This document shows positions 34,201-43,372 of a DNA stretch of 64,000 bases, piece by piece. The translations under genes and the position numbers were made by a program. Each line of letters opens with the position of its first letter. Within the stretch, counting starts at the first letter, position 1. The stretch lies in contig JAFEAT010000011.1 in NCBI GenBank assembly GCA_018266255.1, forward strand, positions 402,635 through 466,634, given 5' to 3'. The stretch is from Cyanobacteria bacterium SZAS-4 (GTDB lineage Bacteria > Cyanobacteriota > Vampirovibrionia > Obscuribacterales > Obscuribacteraceae). The notes under the pieces were generated by a model. That model made no database searches and was not told the origin of the DNA. It saw only the letters and a list, made by a program, of their open reading frames with translations.

Positions 34201-37200
34201 GTTGTGTACGTGACAGATCGCTGACCTCCTGTGAGAGCCGGATCTTTCACAGTAATCGTTATGATGTCCCCGGTCGTTTTCGATCCACCAATAATGATAT
34301 TTTCCAGAGCGTTTTTGAATATACCAAAAGTTATCGTTTCCGTTCCCACTACAGAGGACGTGTAGGTCGTTATGTTGTTCGAAGCTGACTTAATGTTGAT
34401 GTACGTGTTTGTGCTGTTGGCATTGGCTGTGATACCAGCTGTGCGCAAACTGCTGTCGTTGTTGATTGCTGTTGCCAGACCTTGCGCAATCGTGGCGAGC
34501 GTGTCTCCCGCAAGGACTGTGTAACTTACCGCCTTTGAGCCGCCAGAGAGCGCTGCATCAAATGCCGTTATTGTGAGCACATTGCCCGTCGTTTTGGTGC
34601 CCCCGATTCGCGCGGTGCTTATGCTGTTCATCTGCACGGATGTTCGATTGGAGGCGGCATCGTAGCCGTAATAAAACTCTTTGGCAAACGGTGACTGTGG
34701 TGCTCCGGACCCTGCCTGAGCACTCGTTAGCTGACCGGCGGCGTCATAGCCTAGGTTATAGAATAGGTTGCCACCATTTTGTTGCTGCTGCCATTGCGTG
34801 ATTTGACCGGCAGAGTCGTATTGGTAGTCAAATTGTGAAAGCCTACCTCCGGTAGGATTTAAGTTTGAAATCTGTTGCAATCTTTGATCGCCAACATTTG
34901 GAAACCAGCTAAAGTTAGTCACCTGGCTGTTTGGGTAGGTTATGGACGACAGTCGCGTTGTTCCCTTTGACGAGCCGACTGTGTTGTCCACGTATGCATA
35001 TCCAAAATTCCCAAGAGCATTTGCTTCCTGCGTGATTCGGCTCATGGCGTCATATGACCAGGTGACTGAGTTGCTCGCGCCGTTGATCGAGCGATTGGTC
35101 GTGCGCCCCAATACATCGTATGAGTACGATATGTCTGAGTTTGGAATCACATCGTTATGGATAAGCGAAAGCATGCCTCCACCTGTAGTGGCGGTGCCTC
35201 CAGGGGCTATGTAGTTATTGTAAGTGTATGAATACGTGCCCCAATCAGGCTTTGCTACGCTTGCAAGTCGTTTATAGTTCGCGTCCCAGGCGTAAACTAC
35301 TGAGCTGGTAGGGTTAACAGCGTTGAGGTAACCGACCACATTTTGCGTGTCGTCTGAATTGAACATGTAGACAGTTTTTTGAGAGAGAGCGTCCGTTTTA
35401 AACTTTAGACGAGATGCAAAACCCTCATACTCATATTTGACCGCAGTTCCATCAGCATAAGTTTTTAAAATTGGACGGCCTTGTAGGTCGTGCTGCCAGG
35501 TGGTTACTCTCCCCATCGGATCTGTGAGCGCGCCAAGTGACCCACAATCACACCAGGTGTACGTGGTTTTTCGTCCCAACGGGTCGATTTGGTAGGCATG
35601 TCTCTGCATACTGTCGTAGGCATCTTGGGCGGTGCGTCCGATTCTATCCTTCTGCAAAACAGCATCGAGCCTGTCGTAGACAATTTGTTCGGTACTCCCA
35701 TCTGGGTACAAGGTTTGAACCAGCCGGTTGGCATTGTCGAAACTCGATACAACTGTGTACCCCTCAGAATCGGTTGTTTGAGATAGCCGCCCGTAGCTGT
35801 CATAGGCAAAAGTTGTAATGTCGTTGCTTCCAGCTAGTGGACCGTCAATTTTCGTTAGATAGTTGCTGGTGTATGTCATCGTCGTGACATTTGAATTTGC
35901 ATCAGTCACGGTGAGCAACTGCTCGGCGCCGTTATAACTGTAATTAGTCACTTGTCCCGACCCATCTGTGTAGGTAAGCGGGCGATGGTGCGAATCGTAC
36001 GTCCAGCCGCCCATGAAGCGGCTGTTACCACGTTGAGTTTCTGTGATCTGCGTCAGGTCAATATTATTCGCGGCATATTGGTATGAAAACGTTCTGTTCT
36101 GGGGATCTACTGATTGAGTAACTTTGCCTAGTGTATTGTATTGATAGTCCGTTGTCCGAGCCGCACCATTGCGCAGAAGCGACGGTGTCAGCGTGTACGC
36201 ACTGTTGGCAATGTTTGTGCCGGTTGTAGCCCAGTTGTACGACGTTACGTTTACTACCGGTCCACTGGAAGTGGCTGTGATGAAGTACGCTTGATAGGTT
36301 GTGTTGGAATTGATCAGTGCAGCAATGCCTGCAGCTATGTTCGTTAGAGTGTCGCCCGCAACCACGTGATAGGAGATAACGGGTGAAGAAAAACTACTAG
36401 TTAGAAATAAATTCGCAAAGTCGCCAGTCACAGCCGTGCCACCAACTGTGATCGCCATTGTCTGACGTTGCGCTGACTTCAACGTCAGTGGTTGAGTAGC
36501 ACCACCAGCGGGTTGAACGACGACGTTGACTCCTGGGTAGTCAGCGCTCAAATATATGGACGCTCCGGCAGCTACCGCTGTCACCTTCCCTACTGCCTGA
36601 ACTGCTGCACTGCTGTTTATCACATTTGCAAAGTTTGTCGCGATCGAGTTCAGCGTATCTCCGCCCACAACCGTATAAACCGGTGTGGTGGCACCCACTC
36701 CAACTATTTCCACAGCCACGACGTTTCCTGGAGTTGCGGTACCAGATAAGGTGACAACATCAGTTTGCGTGCCGGTACTTTGATTGGTTTGATTCGGCTT
36801 ATCTATCGAGCCTCGATAATTCGGGCTGATTTGATTGGGATAAGTCAAATACGTGGTGCCTGCTTCAAGTGGATCTTTTGTCGACTGCGGTGCCGGACCC
36901 TCTAGACCAGTAGCAAAATCTAGTGTCCATCTCATCTGTCGACAATGCGTGTAGTCTTTATTGATGGGGTCACTCGGATAGCGATCTGTTGCCTCACGGT
37001 CCCAATAGTACGAAGTCTTGGTCTCGTTCAGCCAATTTTCAAGAACCAGCGTGGTCTGATCTGGATAGGTGAGCCTCAATCCGCGAGCGGGATATCCATT
37101 GTTGCCTGGTACATATTGTTGGAATGACGTAGTCCCGTAAGGTGTCGTCATCGCCGTGATGAAACTGGAATTTGGGTCATAAACAAATTTGCTCGTCAAT

Positions 37201-39083
37201 GAAATTACATCGGTTATCGAGAGCAACCTTGTGTTCGTCGAATCGTAGCTGAAACTGCAAGTGCGAGAAAACGGATCTGCTATCGACGCCAGCTTGTAGA
37301 AACCTGAGTTACCGACAGTATTAGAAACATAACTAAGCGTCGATACTTGCCCAATTGCGTCTGTTATCGTTGTAATGCGGAAATTTACGTCGTACTGGAT
37401 GAGAACCGAGTTGCCCTGTGGGTCGGTCATCTTCGTCATAAACCAATTGCCATTGGTATCAGTCAAATCGTAGACTTGCACTGCACCATCTGGCATGCGA
37501 CGCTCATAAGTGGTGCCCGTGTTCACCATCTGAGCTTGCGAAAGCTGATCGGCTATGTACACACCACCGCTGAGATTTGCCACCTCAGTGCCACCACCGG
37601 GGACGCGCACAGTCAACTGCGAACCAGCTCCAACCGTGAGATAGGAACAGTAATAAAACTTCCAATTGAAACCTAGATTGGTGAAGGTGTACGAGCCCGG
37701 TTGATTCGTCTCTTCCTGGTTGTAATTGACATTGAAATTTATCGGATCTCCAAGCGGAGGCGTATAAGACAACGGTGTGTCATTGATGTTCAAACAAGTG
37801 TTCATAGCCCACATTGATGCACGGGCCATTCCACCACCTGCCGGACAAGAATCAGGCAACCTGGGCGCAGGCCCACGCATACAGTTCCCCGAGTGTCCCC
37901 CTGCCGCTCCCTTTCCCCAAACTTTTTCGCCTTCTTCCCTTGTCACTTTTGCCCAACCGGCAGGCAATGACCCCGCTGGTACTAAGAAATATCCATCGCT
38001 TTCTTCGTCGAGCGTCTTTTCTGTCGCACCAAATACGCCATCAGAAGCGAAAGTTGGATCTTTCACAACAACTATGCCCTGGGATTTTCCAGTTAAAGCG
38101 CTGAAATGAGAGAGTTTCCAGTGGATAATCGACGGAACGATTAGAGCCGCACCACTGGACTTTTTCGCCATCTGCATCTTTAGCCCAACCCGGTCAGCAA
38201 GATCTTTGACTTGAGCAAGATTAGTTCCTGATTCAGTAGATTTCGCATCTTCAATGAGCTTGCTCACTTTCGTCAATTGCGCCTGTGACAACAGATTGCC
38301 TACTGCATATGGTCCACATTTAAATGAATTTTGTGGCTCGACTTGCATCAGCCCTAATCCAGCGCTTGCATCTTTAACCATTTGCTCATCCGAGCCAAAA
38401 AGCGCACGGCTGCTTATTTCATTAAGCAATGCACTCAGTTCAGCCTTGCGACCCAAACGCGCGTTGATGATGCAGAGCATGGCGACGGCTCTGTCTGCAA
38501 CGGCTTTTTGAGACGTTCCTGTTTCTTTTTTGCTTTGCTCCCACACAGAAGAAAAGAGTTGTAGTGCTCGAGATAAGTGCCCAGTCCGGAAACGTATCAA
38601 TGCCATGTTTAACTGCAACGACGGCAACCAGCGAGAGTCTGCATTGTTCGATGCAAACTGGTCAAGTTCAGACAAGTTTTCGTTATCGTTTCTGTTTTTG
38701 AAAGCCATCACAGCTTTTGCGAGCGCCGCATTTTCTGAAGCTACAGCAGTACCATGCATAGGCACCAGAGGCTCCGGCAGAAGATGCGCAGTACTCAAAT
38801 CGAGATCGCTCGGGTTGTCTGGCAAAGCAACTTTCGCCACAAACTTATGCAATTGCCTCGGTCCGGTCCTCACCTGCACGGGTTTGCTTGGCACAGTGCT
38901 AACGATTGACTCAGTCGCATTTACAGAACTTCGTGGCATGACGTTTGCAAAGTTCTTCACTGGTTGAACCGCGCAGTGGTCTGCTAGTGCAATGACGGGA
39001 CAACTTGTTCCGAACATTAGCACCGCCATTGCGCTCGATGTCAGACGCCGTATTGAACCTGCTAGTTTATGTTCGTTTCTCAT
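31239..39083 (-). CDS. RHS3: secreted giant RHS protein with C39-like peptidase domain and nine internal repeat domains
   Basis: The 2,614-residue protein starts at 39083, 19 bases after the stop of the 39103 gene, so the two form an operon. An N-terminal signal-like segment (SAMAVLMFGTSCPVIALA) is followed by a helical TPR-like region. Then comes a C39-like papain-fold domain with FKCGPYAVGNLL (Cys near 256), WKLSHFSALTG (His near 325) and VVKDPTF (Asp near 341), so the triad looks intact. The YD-repeat shell starts around residue 450 and is interrupted by two blocks of a ~85-100-residue repeat (IGGTKTTGDVITLTV...YTVLAGDTLTTIATG), two copies then seven. The core end is GLGRWINRDPLTERGGVNLY and the DPxGL box is DSSGL. 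The ~90-residue tail carries five Cys in a ~30-residue stretch (RFGCSSYCNYMDT, FFTCFFLCINGG). There is no large toxin domain. Confidence 0.9.
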   Translation of the reverse strand: MRNEHKLAGSIRRLTSSAMAVLMFGTSCPVIALADHCAVQPVKNFANVMPRSSVNATESIVSTVPSKPVQVRTGPRQLHKFVAKVALPDNPSDLDLSTAHLLPEPLVPMHGTAVASENAALAKAVMAFKNRNDNENLSELDQFASNNADSRWLPSLQLNMALIRFRTGHLSRALQLFSSVWEQSKKETGTSQKAVADRAVAMLCIINARLGRKAELSALLNEISSRALFGSDEQMVKDASAGLGLMQVEPQNSFKCGPYAVGNLLSQAQLTKVSKLIEDAKSTESGTNLAQVKDLADRVGLKMQMAKKSSGAALIVPSIIHWKLSHFSALTGKSQGIVVVKDPTFASDGVFGATEKTLDEESDGYFLVPAGSLPAGWAKVTREEGEKVWGKGAAGGHSGNCMRGPAPRLPDSCPAGGGMARASMWAMNTCLNINDTPLSYTPPLGDPINFNVNYNQEETNQPGSYTFTNLGFNWKFYYCSYLTVGAGSQLTVRVPGGGTEVANLSGGVYIADQLSQAQMVNTGTTYERRMPDGAVQVYDLTDTNGNWFMTKMTDPQGNSVLIQYDVNFRITTITDAIGQVSTLSYVSNTVGNSGFYKLASIADPFSRTCSFSYDSTNTRLLSITDVISLTSKFVYDPNSSFITAMTTPYGTTSFQQYVPGNNGYPARGLRLTYPDQTTLVLENWLNETKTSYYWDREATDRYPSDPINKDYTHCRQMRWTLDFATGLEGPAPQSTKDPLEAGTTYLTYPNQISPNYRGSIDKPNQTNQSTGTQTDVVTLSGTATPGNVVAVEIVGVGATTPVYTVVGGDTLNSIATNFANVINSSAAVQAVGKVTAVAAGASIYLSADYPGVNVVVQPAGGATQPLTLKSAQRQTMAITVGGTAVTGDFANLFLTSSFSSPVISYHVVAGDTLTNIAAGIAALINSNTTYQAYFITATSSGPVVNVTSYNWATTGTNIANSAYTLTPSLLRNGAARTTDYQYNTLGKVTQSVDPQNRTFSYQYAANNIDLTQITETQRGNSRFMGGWTYDSHHRPLTYTDGSGQVTNYSYNGAEQLLTVTDANSNVTTMTYTSNYLTKIDGPLAGSNDITTFAYDSYGRLSQTTDSEGYTVVSSFDNANRLVQTLYPDGSTEQIVYDRLDAVLQKDRIGRTAQDAYDSMQRHAYQIDPLGRKTTYTWCDCGSLGALTDPMGRVTTWQHDLQGRPILKTYADGTAVKYEYEGFASRLKFKTDALSQKTVYMFNSDDTQNVVGYLNAVNPTSSVVYAWDANYKRLASVAKPDWGTYSYTYNNYIAPGGTATTGGGMLSLIHNDVIPNSDISYSYDVLGRTTNRSINGASNSVTWSYDAMSRITQEANALGNFGYAYVDNTVGSSKGTTRLSSITYPNSQVTNFSWFPNVGDQRLQQISNLNPTGGRLSQFDYQYDSAGQITQWQQQQNGGNLFYNLGYDAAGQLTSAQAGSGAPQSPFAKEFYYGYDAASNRTSVQMNSISTARIGGTKTTGNVLTITAFDAALSGGSKAVSYTVLAGDTLATIAQGLATAINNDSSLRTAGITANANSTNTYINIKSASNNITTYTSSVVGTETITFGIFKNALENIIIGGSKTTGDIITITVKDPALTGGQRSVTYTTLAGDTLTTIATGVKNAINADAQLTTLGVSATSAAAVVSVTSNSTNATGYASSVSGSATELITLSVNPNQNQLATIGGTKTTGDVITLTVFDAGLPSGKQAIPYTVLAGDTLTTIATGVAAAVNANTNLQNSGITATSTGAVVTLQSKSPNSTTYRQSFNSTATENMLIAPAKFGWQVVAIGGTKTTGNVVTVNVYDIGLAGGSKPISYTVLAADTLSTIATNLAAAINADATLTALGVTATASSTVVSLKSLSPNLTTYVTSKSAGATETLTLGTGIGVLQSTYNNVNELKSITAGGSTFFKGDTDKPVSSATLATPVLDVRSSLPSTATSFSARSNRTATETLTIAYTPGQWIFGPMYKLTVGGTVTVGDTLSLTISDVRLQSGSETVSYTTKAGDTTTTVATGLSNAISQNAPLSALITTGINLSGNSFGIGTSAAANAQPNPFGVVGTVTEAGSESIALASASDESTTATITGTVTTGDVLSIVVQNANLVSGQKTIQYTVVGGDTTTTIATALKNAINADTSLQGVGVQATSAANIVTLNPYTYFTGSSSGTETVSISNANRGSAAITIGGAVTTSNTVTITARSPLLAGGLKNIVYTVVSGDTLTSISKALADLINADSTLKALGIKVSNAATLAWSQSFSGNALLPTGSSLVSATAVDGSSNTKTNGYALSVNVATSSTLTYDLNGNMLSDGTNSYSWDAENRMIKITYPGSNNFSTFVYDGLSRNVSIVETTAGSVTSTKQFVWAMDKMRTFKACEERDGTGTLTKKFFNRGQMNSATKYFYDLDHLGSVRELMDNSGVTQAQYAFDPYGRVTKISETVGSDFGYAGYYLHARSGLNLTRTRSYSSGLGRWINRDPLTERGGVNLYDYVSNYPVGYTDSSGLQGAGVSIPPSNPGNPNPNPAQRACTARFGCSSYCNYMDTLQYMDFFTCFFLCINGGSHPPAQNDPSPSPSDHVTPNPYAPIAPELHGWEGSDQFTPT
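32260..34620 (-). repeat. Seven tandem repeat domains inside RHS3 (block B)
   Basis: Seven successive units of ~85-130 codons share I/V-GG-x-x-TTGD-x(2)-T-I/L-T-V, later SYTVLAGDTL-TTIATGLA-AINAD and TLGVTATS. Units differ in sequence but keep the T-A-GDTL-TIA core. They are inserted between two normal YD-repeat stretches of the RHS shell. At DNA level they have diverged, so this is an old duplication. Confidence 0.8.
36190..36770 (-). repeat. Two tandem repeat domains inside RHS3 (block A)
   Basis: Two further units of the same domain (VVTLSGTATPGNVVAVEI, YTVVGGDTLNSIATNFA; MAITVGGTAVTGDFANLF, YHVVAGDTLTNIAAGIA) lie nearer the N-terminus and are separated from block B by about 1.6 kb of ordinary YD repeats. 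Confidence 0.75.
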
Positions 39084-39102
39084 TATCCTGGTCTCTATTG
39101 TG

Positions 39103-41796
39103 TTAACGCTGATTGTTGTCTTGAGGAATACTTTGATTGGGCAGCTGCAGGTCTAGCTGCAGCGGAGTTGTGCCCGCACCGGGCGCAGGATATTTTGTCG
39201 AGTCTAGCGTGTAAGTTGCAGTCGTCACCCCACTTTGCACTCCTCTCATCACGGCTATAGCTTTCAAAGTCTGCGTCCATGCAATGTTTACAGGACCCAC
39301 ATACGGAGTCGACGTGGTACTAGGAGTGGTGCCATCAACGGTATAGAAAAAACTCGCTTCCGTTGGTCCTTCTATAGCTACCTGAGCTGGTGCCGCGAGT
39401 GTGGATGTTGCAACACTGAACACTGGCGCAGGGGTGCTGTTAGCAAGAAGCCCCTGGGTTCTAGTGAGCAGAAATCCCTCTAAAGTAGTCCGCTCCAGGG
39501 AAGTCAACTCCCTGTTGTAAACGAGCAGCTCTACTATCTGCCCGATGTAATTATTACCACCGCCACTGGCCTGCCCTACATAGTTATTAGACCTGAGCGT
39601 GTTCAACAAGCTGTTCATGGTAGTGCTTTGACTTTGCTGAACGGCATCGGTGAATATCGTCGCAGTGCCTGCGTTGTTGCTTGTTGCTTCAAGCATCTGA
39701 AACTTGTTCAAGGTAATTGCACTAGATGCGGTGACACTAGTGGGTGAAGAAACATTATAGGTGGAGAGAGCGGCACCAGTTGAACTCGTTAGCTGGAGCA
39801 GCAAATTGTTCGCCGCTGTGCCGTTGCCAAAATCAAGAACTCTGGCTCCAGCAGTAACAGAAGTCGGCTTCACAACGGCGAGTATTGAAAGACCGCTTGA
39901 AAAATCTGACATGCCGGCAGGAATTTGGAAATATTGCGACGCAGCAAAATTCACAGCAGGCAAATTGTTTAGAGCATTTGATACCAGCGTCGGCCTGTTA
40001 CCAGATACCGTCTGGCTGGCATCGTTGCCCAAGCCTGAAGCATCACCCCAGTTGCTGATAGCGCCACTGCTACTGGTGACATTTGCGTCTGAGCGTAACC
40101 AGAGCTGTAAGCCTGAGCGTGGTACAGGAAGAGTCGTGGCATCGACCTTGAACACCCCTGATGCGACAGAACTGTTATTGAAAAATGGAGCAATCGCCAC
40201 AGCGTTTACTGTCTGACTCTTGTTCAACGTGATCGGATTTGCACCCAACCACTGCGAACTAGATGAGTTCGGAGCACTTCCGTCACTGGTGAAGTACACT
40301 GTCGCTCCTTGGTCTTGATTTAACACTAAGGTTTGCCCAGGCAAAACAATTGCTCCGCTCTTTGGCGAGAATGTCGGCGCGTTCAACGTAGGTGCGGAGC
40401 CGATGCCATACTTAGACAAGACATATGACTCAACCATGGCACGGGTGCTGGCATTTACATTCGAGTACAAAATCACTTCGGCAATGTTGCCGTTGAAAAT
40501 ATTCGTCGCACCCACGCCGGACCCGATAAAACAATTGTTTCTCGTCACGTTCGCGGGGTTTTGCATGGTCGTTTTCTGAATTACCTGCGAACCATTTACG
40601 TAAATGGTTCCTGTGCCAGTCCCGGCTGTTGCTCCAGGTTGCAACGTCAACTCAAGCAGCTTGTACTGCGATGTAGACAATGGGTTAGTAGTCGTTGTGA
40701 CGGTGCTGCTCGTTGTGCTGTTATACGAAGTCAGTGAAGCTTGCGTACCGATACACTGAGAAAAAACTGAATCCGTATCCGACGTATTTCCAAAGTAAGC
40801 CGGGTCACCAGTCGCAACTGCGCTGGACGGCTTGAGAACGATGAACATCGAACATCCGTTTGACAAAGCCGCGTAGTCAGCCGCCAGGTTTAAGTATTGG
40901 GTTCCACTGAATGACAAAGATGGCAGAACACTGTTGTTCAGTACACCTGTGACAAGAGCTGGCTTCAGAGCACCAGTAGACTGTGTAGCGTTCCTTCCAT
41001 TTCCACTCTGGTCAGCCCAGGAACTAATTGCAGTCGTTCCCGTAACTCCTAGATCTCCACGCAACCAGAGCAACAGATCTGAGCTTGGCTGGGGTACCGA
41101 AGTCATGTACGAAACGTAATCCATCACACCTGTATTTAAGGTGCTTGTAGTGCTGGACGAACAAAAACCGACGTAGTACAACTTCGGCATTATGTTCGTC
41201 TGCGTATAGCTGCCGAGAGATGTGAAGTTCTCGGGATCTGACTGCGAATAATAGCCAGTGATTGTGTCACCTGATTTGACAAGCCTCACATACACCGGCA
41301 ATGTGACTGCTGGTCCAGTCACGGTAACTGAACTGTTGTTGTTCTGCGGTCGATAAGTGAAAGAAATCGTGCCACCAACTGTGACACCTATACTTGCCAT
41401 ACCACACGCCTGCGCTATGTCCGATTCACGCATCATTAAGCCTGTGTACGCGTTTGTACTGGCTACGCTTTGACTTGTGATCCTTCCCCTGATCTCTGTA
41501 TTACCCGCCGCCGTCGTACGGGCGAAAGTCAACTGGTCTGCGCCAGGGTTGGAAAAGCCAGACCCAGCACCGCTTGTGCTGTAAGTCGGAGGTGTGGCAG
41601 CGCCGTTATAGACGAAAGTCCCAGCAGTCGGAGTGTAAGCCATGTCCGCCGGGATGTACGTCTGAGCTGAAGCAATCTCACCGCAGGAAAAACTTCCCAG
41701 TGCTGCCAAAAAAAATGCGCAAAGGCAGATCGCAAGCTTTCGTTCTAATGATTTTAAAGCCTTTTCCAAATTCAATGATCGAGCAGCACAAAACAT
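39103..41796 (-). CDS. Secreted LamG-like / chitobiase-C-like modular protein
   Basis: I start at ATG 41796, with GAGG upstream; the frame runs 16 codons further but without a site. The ~897-residue product has a signal peptide ending near SCGEIASAQT. Modules in order: a DUF1349/ConA-like region (~40-220), a LamG-like module (LLLWLRGDLGVTGTTAISSW, DQSGNGRNATQS), a chitobiase-C-like Ig domain (PKSGAIVLPGQTLVL, VYFTSDGSAPN), a second LamG-like module (LQLWLRSDANV, GLGNDASQTV) and a second chitobiase-C-like domain (FFYTVDGTTPSTTSTPY). Such proteins bind carbohydrate or adhere to surfaces, and no catalytic motif is seen. It is the first gene of the operon with RHS3, so both are probably exported together to the cell surface. 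Confidence 0.8.
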   Translation of the reverse strand: MFCAARSLNLEKALKSLERKLAICLCAFFLAALGSFSCGEIASAQTYIPADMAYTPTAGTFVYNGAATPPTYSTSGAGSGFSNPGADQLTFARTTAAGNTEIRGRITSQSVASTNAYTGLMMRESDIAQACGMASIGVTVGGTISFTYRPQNNNSSVTVTGPAVTLPVYVRLVKSGDTITGYYSQSDPENFTSLGSYTQTNIMPKLYYVGFCSSSTTSTLNTGVMDYVSYMTSVPQPSSDLLLWLRGDLGVTGTTAISSWADQSGNGRNATQSTGALKPALVTGVLNNSVLPSLSFSGTQYLNLAADYAALSNGCSMFIVLKPSSAVATGDPAYFGNTSDTDSVFSQCIGTQASLTSYNSTTSSTVTTTTNPLSTSQYKLLELTLQPGATAGTGTGTIYVNGSQVIQKTTMQNPANVTRNNCFIGSGVGATNIFNGNIAEVILYSNVNASTRAMVESYVLSKYGIGSAPTLNAPTFSPKSGAIVLPGQTLVLNQDQGATVYFTSDGSAPNSSSSQWLGANPITLNKSQTVNAVAIAPFFNNSSVASGVFKVDATTLPVPRSGLQLWLRSDANVTSSSGAISNWGDASGLGNDASQTVSGNRPTLVSNALNNLPAVNFAASQYFQIPAGMSDFSSGLSILAVVKPTSVTAGARVLDFGNGTAANNLLLQLTSSTGAALSTYNVSSPTSVTASSAITLNKFQMLEATSNNAGTATIFTDAVQQSQSTTMNSLLNTLRSNNYVGQASGGGNNYIGQIVELLVYNRELTSLERTTLEGFLLTRTQGLLANSTPAPVFSVATSTLAAPAQVAIEGPTEASFFYTVDGTTPSTTSTPYVGPVNIAWTQTLKAIAVMRGVQSGVTTATYTLDSTKYPAPGAGTTPLQLDLQLPNQSIPQDNNQR

Positions 41797-42426
41797 GGGA
41801 GTATTCCTCACGCAAATAAAACTATACGAGTGCAACCGCCACATCTCGCGAAGTGGGTTGTTGAGTGCTTAAAAAATTGCCACCACGAACCTTACCACAA
41901 GTGTAGCTTTCTGACGACACGCAAATCCGACTCAAGCCGAAAAATTTTCCACGAGTGAGAAAAAAAATGAGTCAAAAATCATGCCATCACGAATGGTTAT
42001 GACCTTTTAGCTCCTGCTAGCGATTCATAAAAAATTCAGTCGTACGCGGAACAGGGCGGCGCCTTAAGTCTATGAGTCTGCTATCCAAAGTAGTGTTTTT
42101 TCTTGGTTAAAGATCATGGGCAAATCCCTTTTACACGGTGAGCGACTCTGGGTTTTCGGGACTCCTGGGCCAAACGTTCGTGCGATATTCATCCGCCGGG
42201 TCGGCCCATTGTGCAATACCAAATATGGCTGCACAAGAGACATTATATCAGAAATCAAGACGCATGCACGCGTAAACCGGCTAAACAAGCCACTCGCGCA
42301 ACTAGACACTTTTAAACAACAATCGCAAAAGCCCATTGCAGTATAGACTTCGGGACTTTTCTATCTTTCGTACTACAGGTTTGACGCTACGTATTTATAG
42401 GCTGCCCCTCGTCATAAACCTGTTAG
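41797..42426. other. 630-base intergenic region
   Basis: No gene is supported; the frames on both strands (up to 88 codons near 42070-42336) have no ribosome site or protein-like composition. The left part (41800-41950) must contain the promoter of the 39103-RHS3 operon. No sharp -35/-10 pair was recognised. Confidence 0.3.
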
Positions 42427-42693
42427 TCACCGCATACGGTGCCCTGCATCATCGTTACTGAAACAAAGATAACTCTGCCACTCTTTTATCTGATTCACTC
42501 GAGGATCCTCACATCGAAGAAGATAAGCGATACATTCAGAGTAACGGCTCTCGAACTCGACGTCGATCTTCTTAAGAATCCTAGTCGTCGCAATCGATTT
42601 GCGCACACCCACACAGCCGTTAAACAGAGCAATCGGTTCTGAATGCCACAAGCCCAATTCGATCAACCGATCTAAATACTTTTGGTGAACCAT
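42427..42693 (-). pseudogene. Truncated copy of the 26654-27064 gene
   Basis: The start at 42693 has AGGGAG upstream, and both the ribosome site and the first ~35 codons match the gene at 27064 (HQKYLDRLIELGLWHSEPIA, LFNGCVGVRKSIATT). After that the sequence is unrelated (RILKKIDVEFESRYSECI...) and ends at 88 codons, so an insertion or recombination has replaced the C-terminal two-thirds, including the conserved DFYFGD ending. Confidence 0.65.
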
Positions 42694-42743
42694 ATAAATT
42701 CTCCCTGGCATACGACTGTTGTTCTTTCGTCGTCAGGAACCGC

Positions 42744-42749
42744 TATAAT
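42744..42749 (+). promoter_or_regulatory. Perfect -10 hexamer for the 42779 gene
   Basis: TATAAT at 42744-42749. The -35 is weak (TTCTTT 16 bases, or TTGTTC 19 bases, upstream). A start site near 42756 would leave a ~23-base leader containing GGGAG (42764-42768) before GTG 42779. Confidence 0.5.
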
Positions 42750-42778
42750 GCCGTCGTCACGATGGGAGAAAAGTACCT

Positions 42779-43291
42779 GTGCCTACTTTGTTCATTTTAG
42801 TCTGGATATTTTGCATGCTTCCTTCTCCTTCAATGGCCGGTGTCCAAAGCGAAAATACACCTGCACCCATTCAATCACCCGCGAATGCCTCCAACTTAAC
42901 GGTCAATGAAATCTGGGCTCGCAATAATCTGGTCGAGCATCATACCGAAGCGGGCCCCATTGCTTGCTACGATCCCCAAGTGCAGTTCGATGAAGACAAA
43001 TGGCTATCTGACTGGATCTGGCGAGAGCATATGCTAGTCGACATCATGGTCAACAAAAGATTTTTACACAAGAACAGGTCATACATGGCTCGACTGTTTG
43101 ATGAACGACCGTTAGATTTTGCTGGCGTAACGCGGTACAGCCTGCGAAAAAACTCGGGGCGCTGCGGCAATGTGCCTCAATGTTATTTGGAGGTCGTATA
43201 CGACAAAGACCAGAACTTGATTCGATACCGCTCTCAATATCTTGAGGACGGCGGCGGTTGTATACCAATCAACAGCAACTGGGTCGAATAG
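42779..43291 (+). CDS. Small secreted protein
   Basis: GTG 42779 is preceded by GGGAG at 10 bases. The 170-residue product has a signal peptide (LFILVWIFCMLPSPSMA). The mature part contains ACYDPQVQFDEDKWLSDWIW, VNKRFLHKNRSYMARLFDERP, split here as two, and C-x(5)-C in GRCGNVPQCYLEVVYDKDQ. The C-terminus has IRYRSQYLEDGGGCIP. Cys residues suggest disulfides outside the cytoplasm. No family recognised. It is followed after ~80 bases by the metallopeptidase gene on the same strand, and the pair sits as an insertion inside the duplicated segment. Confidence 0.7.
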   Translation: MPTLFILVWIFCMLPSPSMAGVQSENTPAPIQSPANASNLTVNEIWARNNLVEHHTEAGPIACYDPQVQFDEDKWLSDWIWREHMLVDIMVNKRFLHKNRSYMARLFDERPLDFAGVTRYSLRKNSGRCGNVPQCYLEVVYDKDQNLIRYRSQYLEDGGGCIPINSNWVE

Positions 43292-43372
43292 CGTTTCATC
43301 CAACACTGAACTTACGAAGTGAGCACATAGACGCCGGGCTCTTTTAGGCATGTGAAAATTAGGAGGTTCGCC

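Noticed and set aside
42070..42336. 88-codon minus-strand ORF in the 41.8-42.4 kb gap
   Set aside because: No ribosome site and no protein-like pattern; the stretch looks intergenic.
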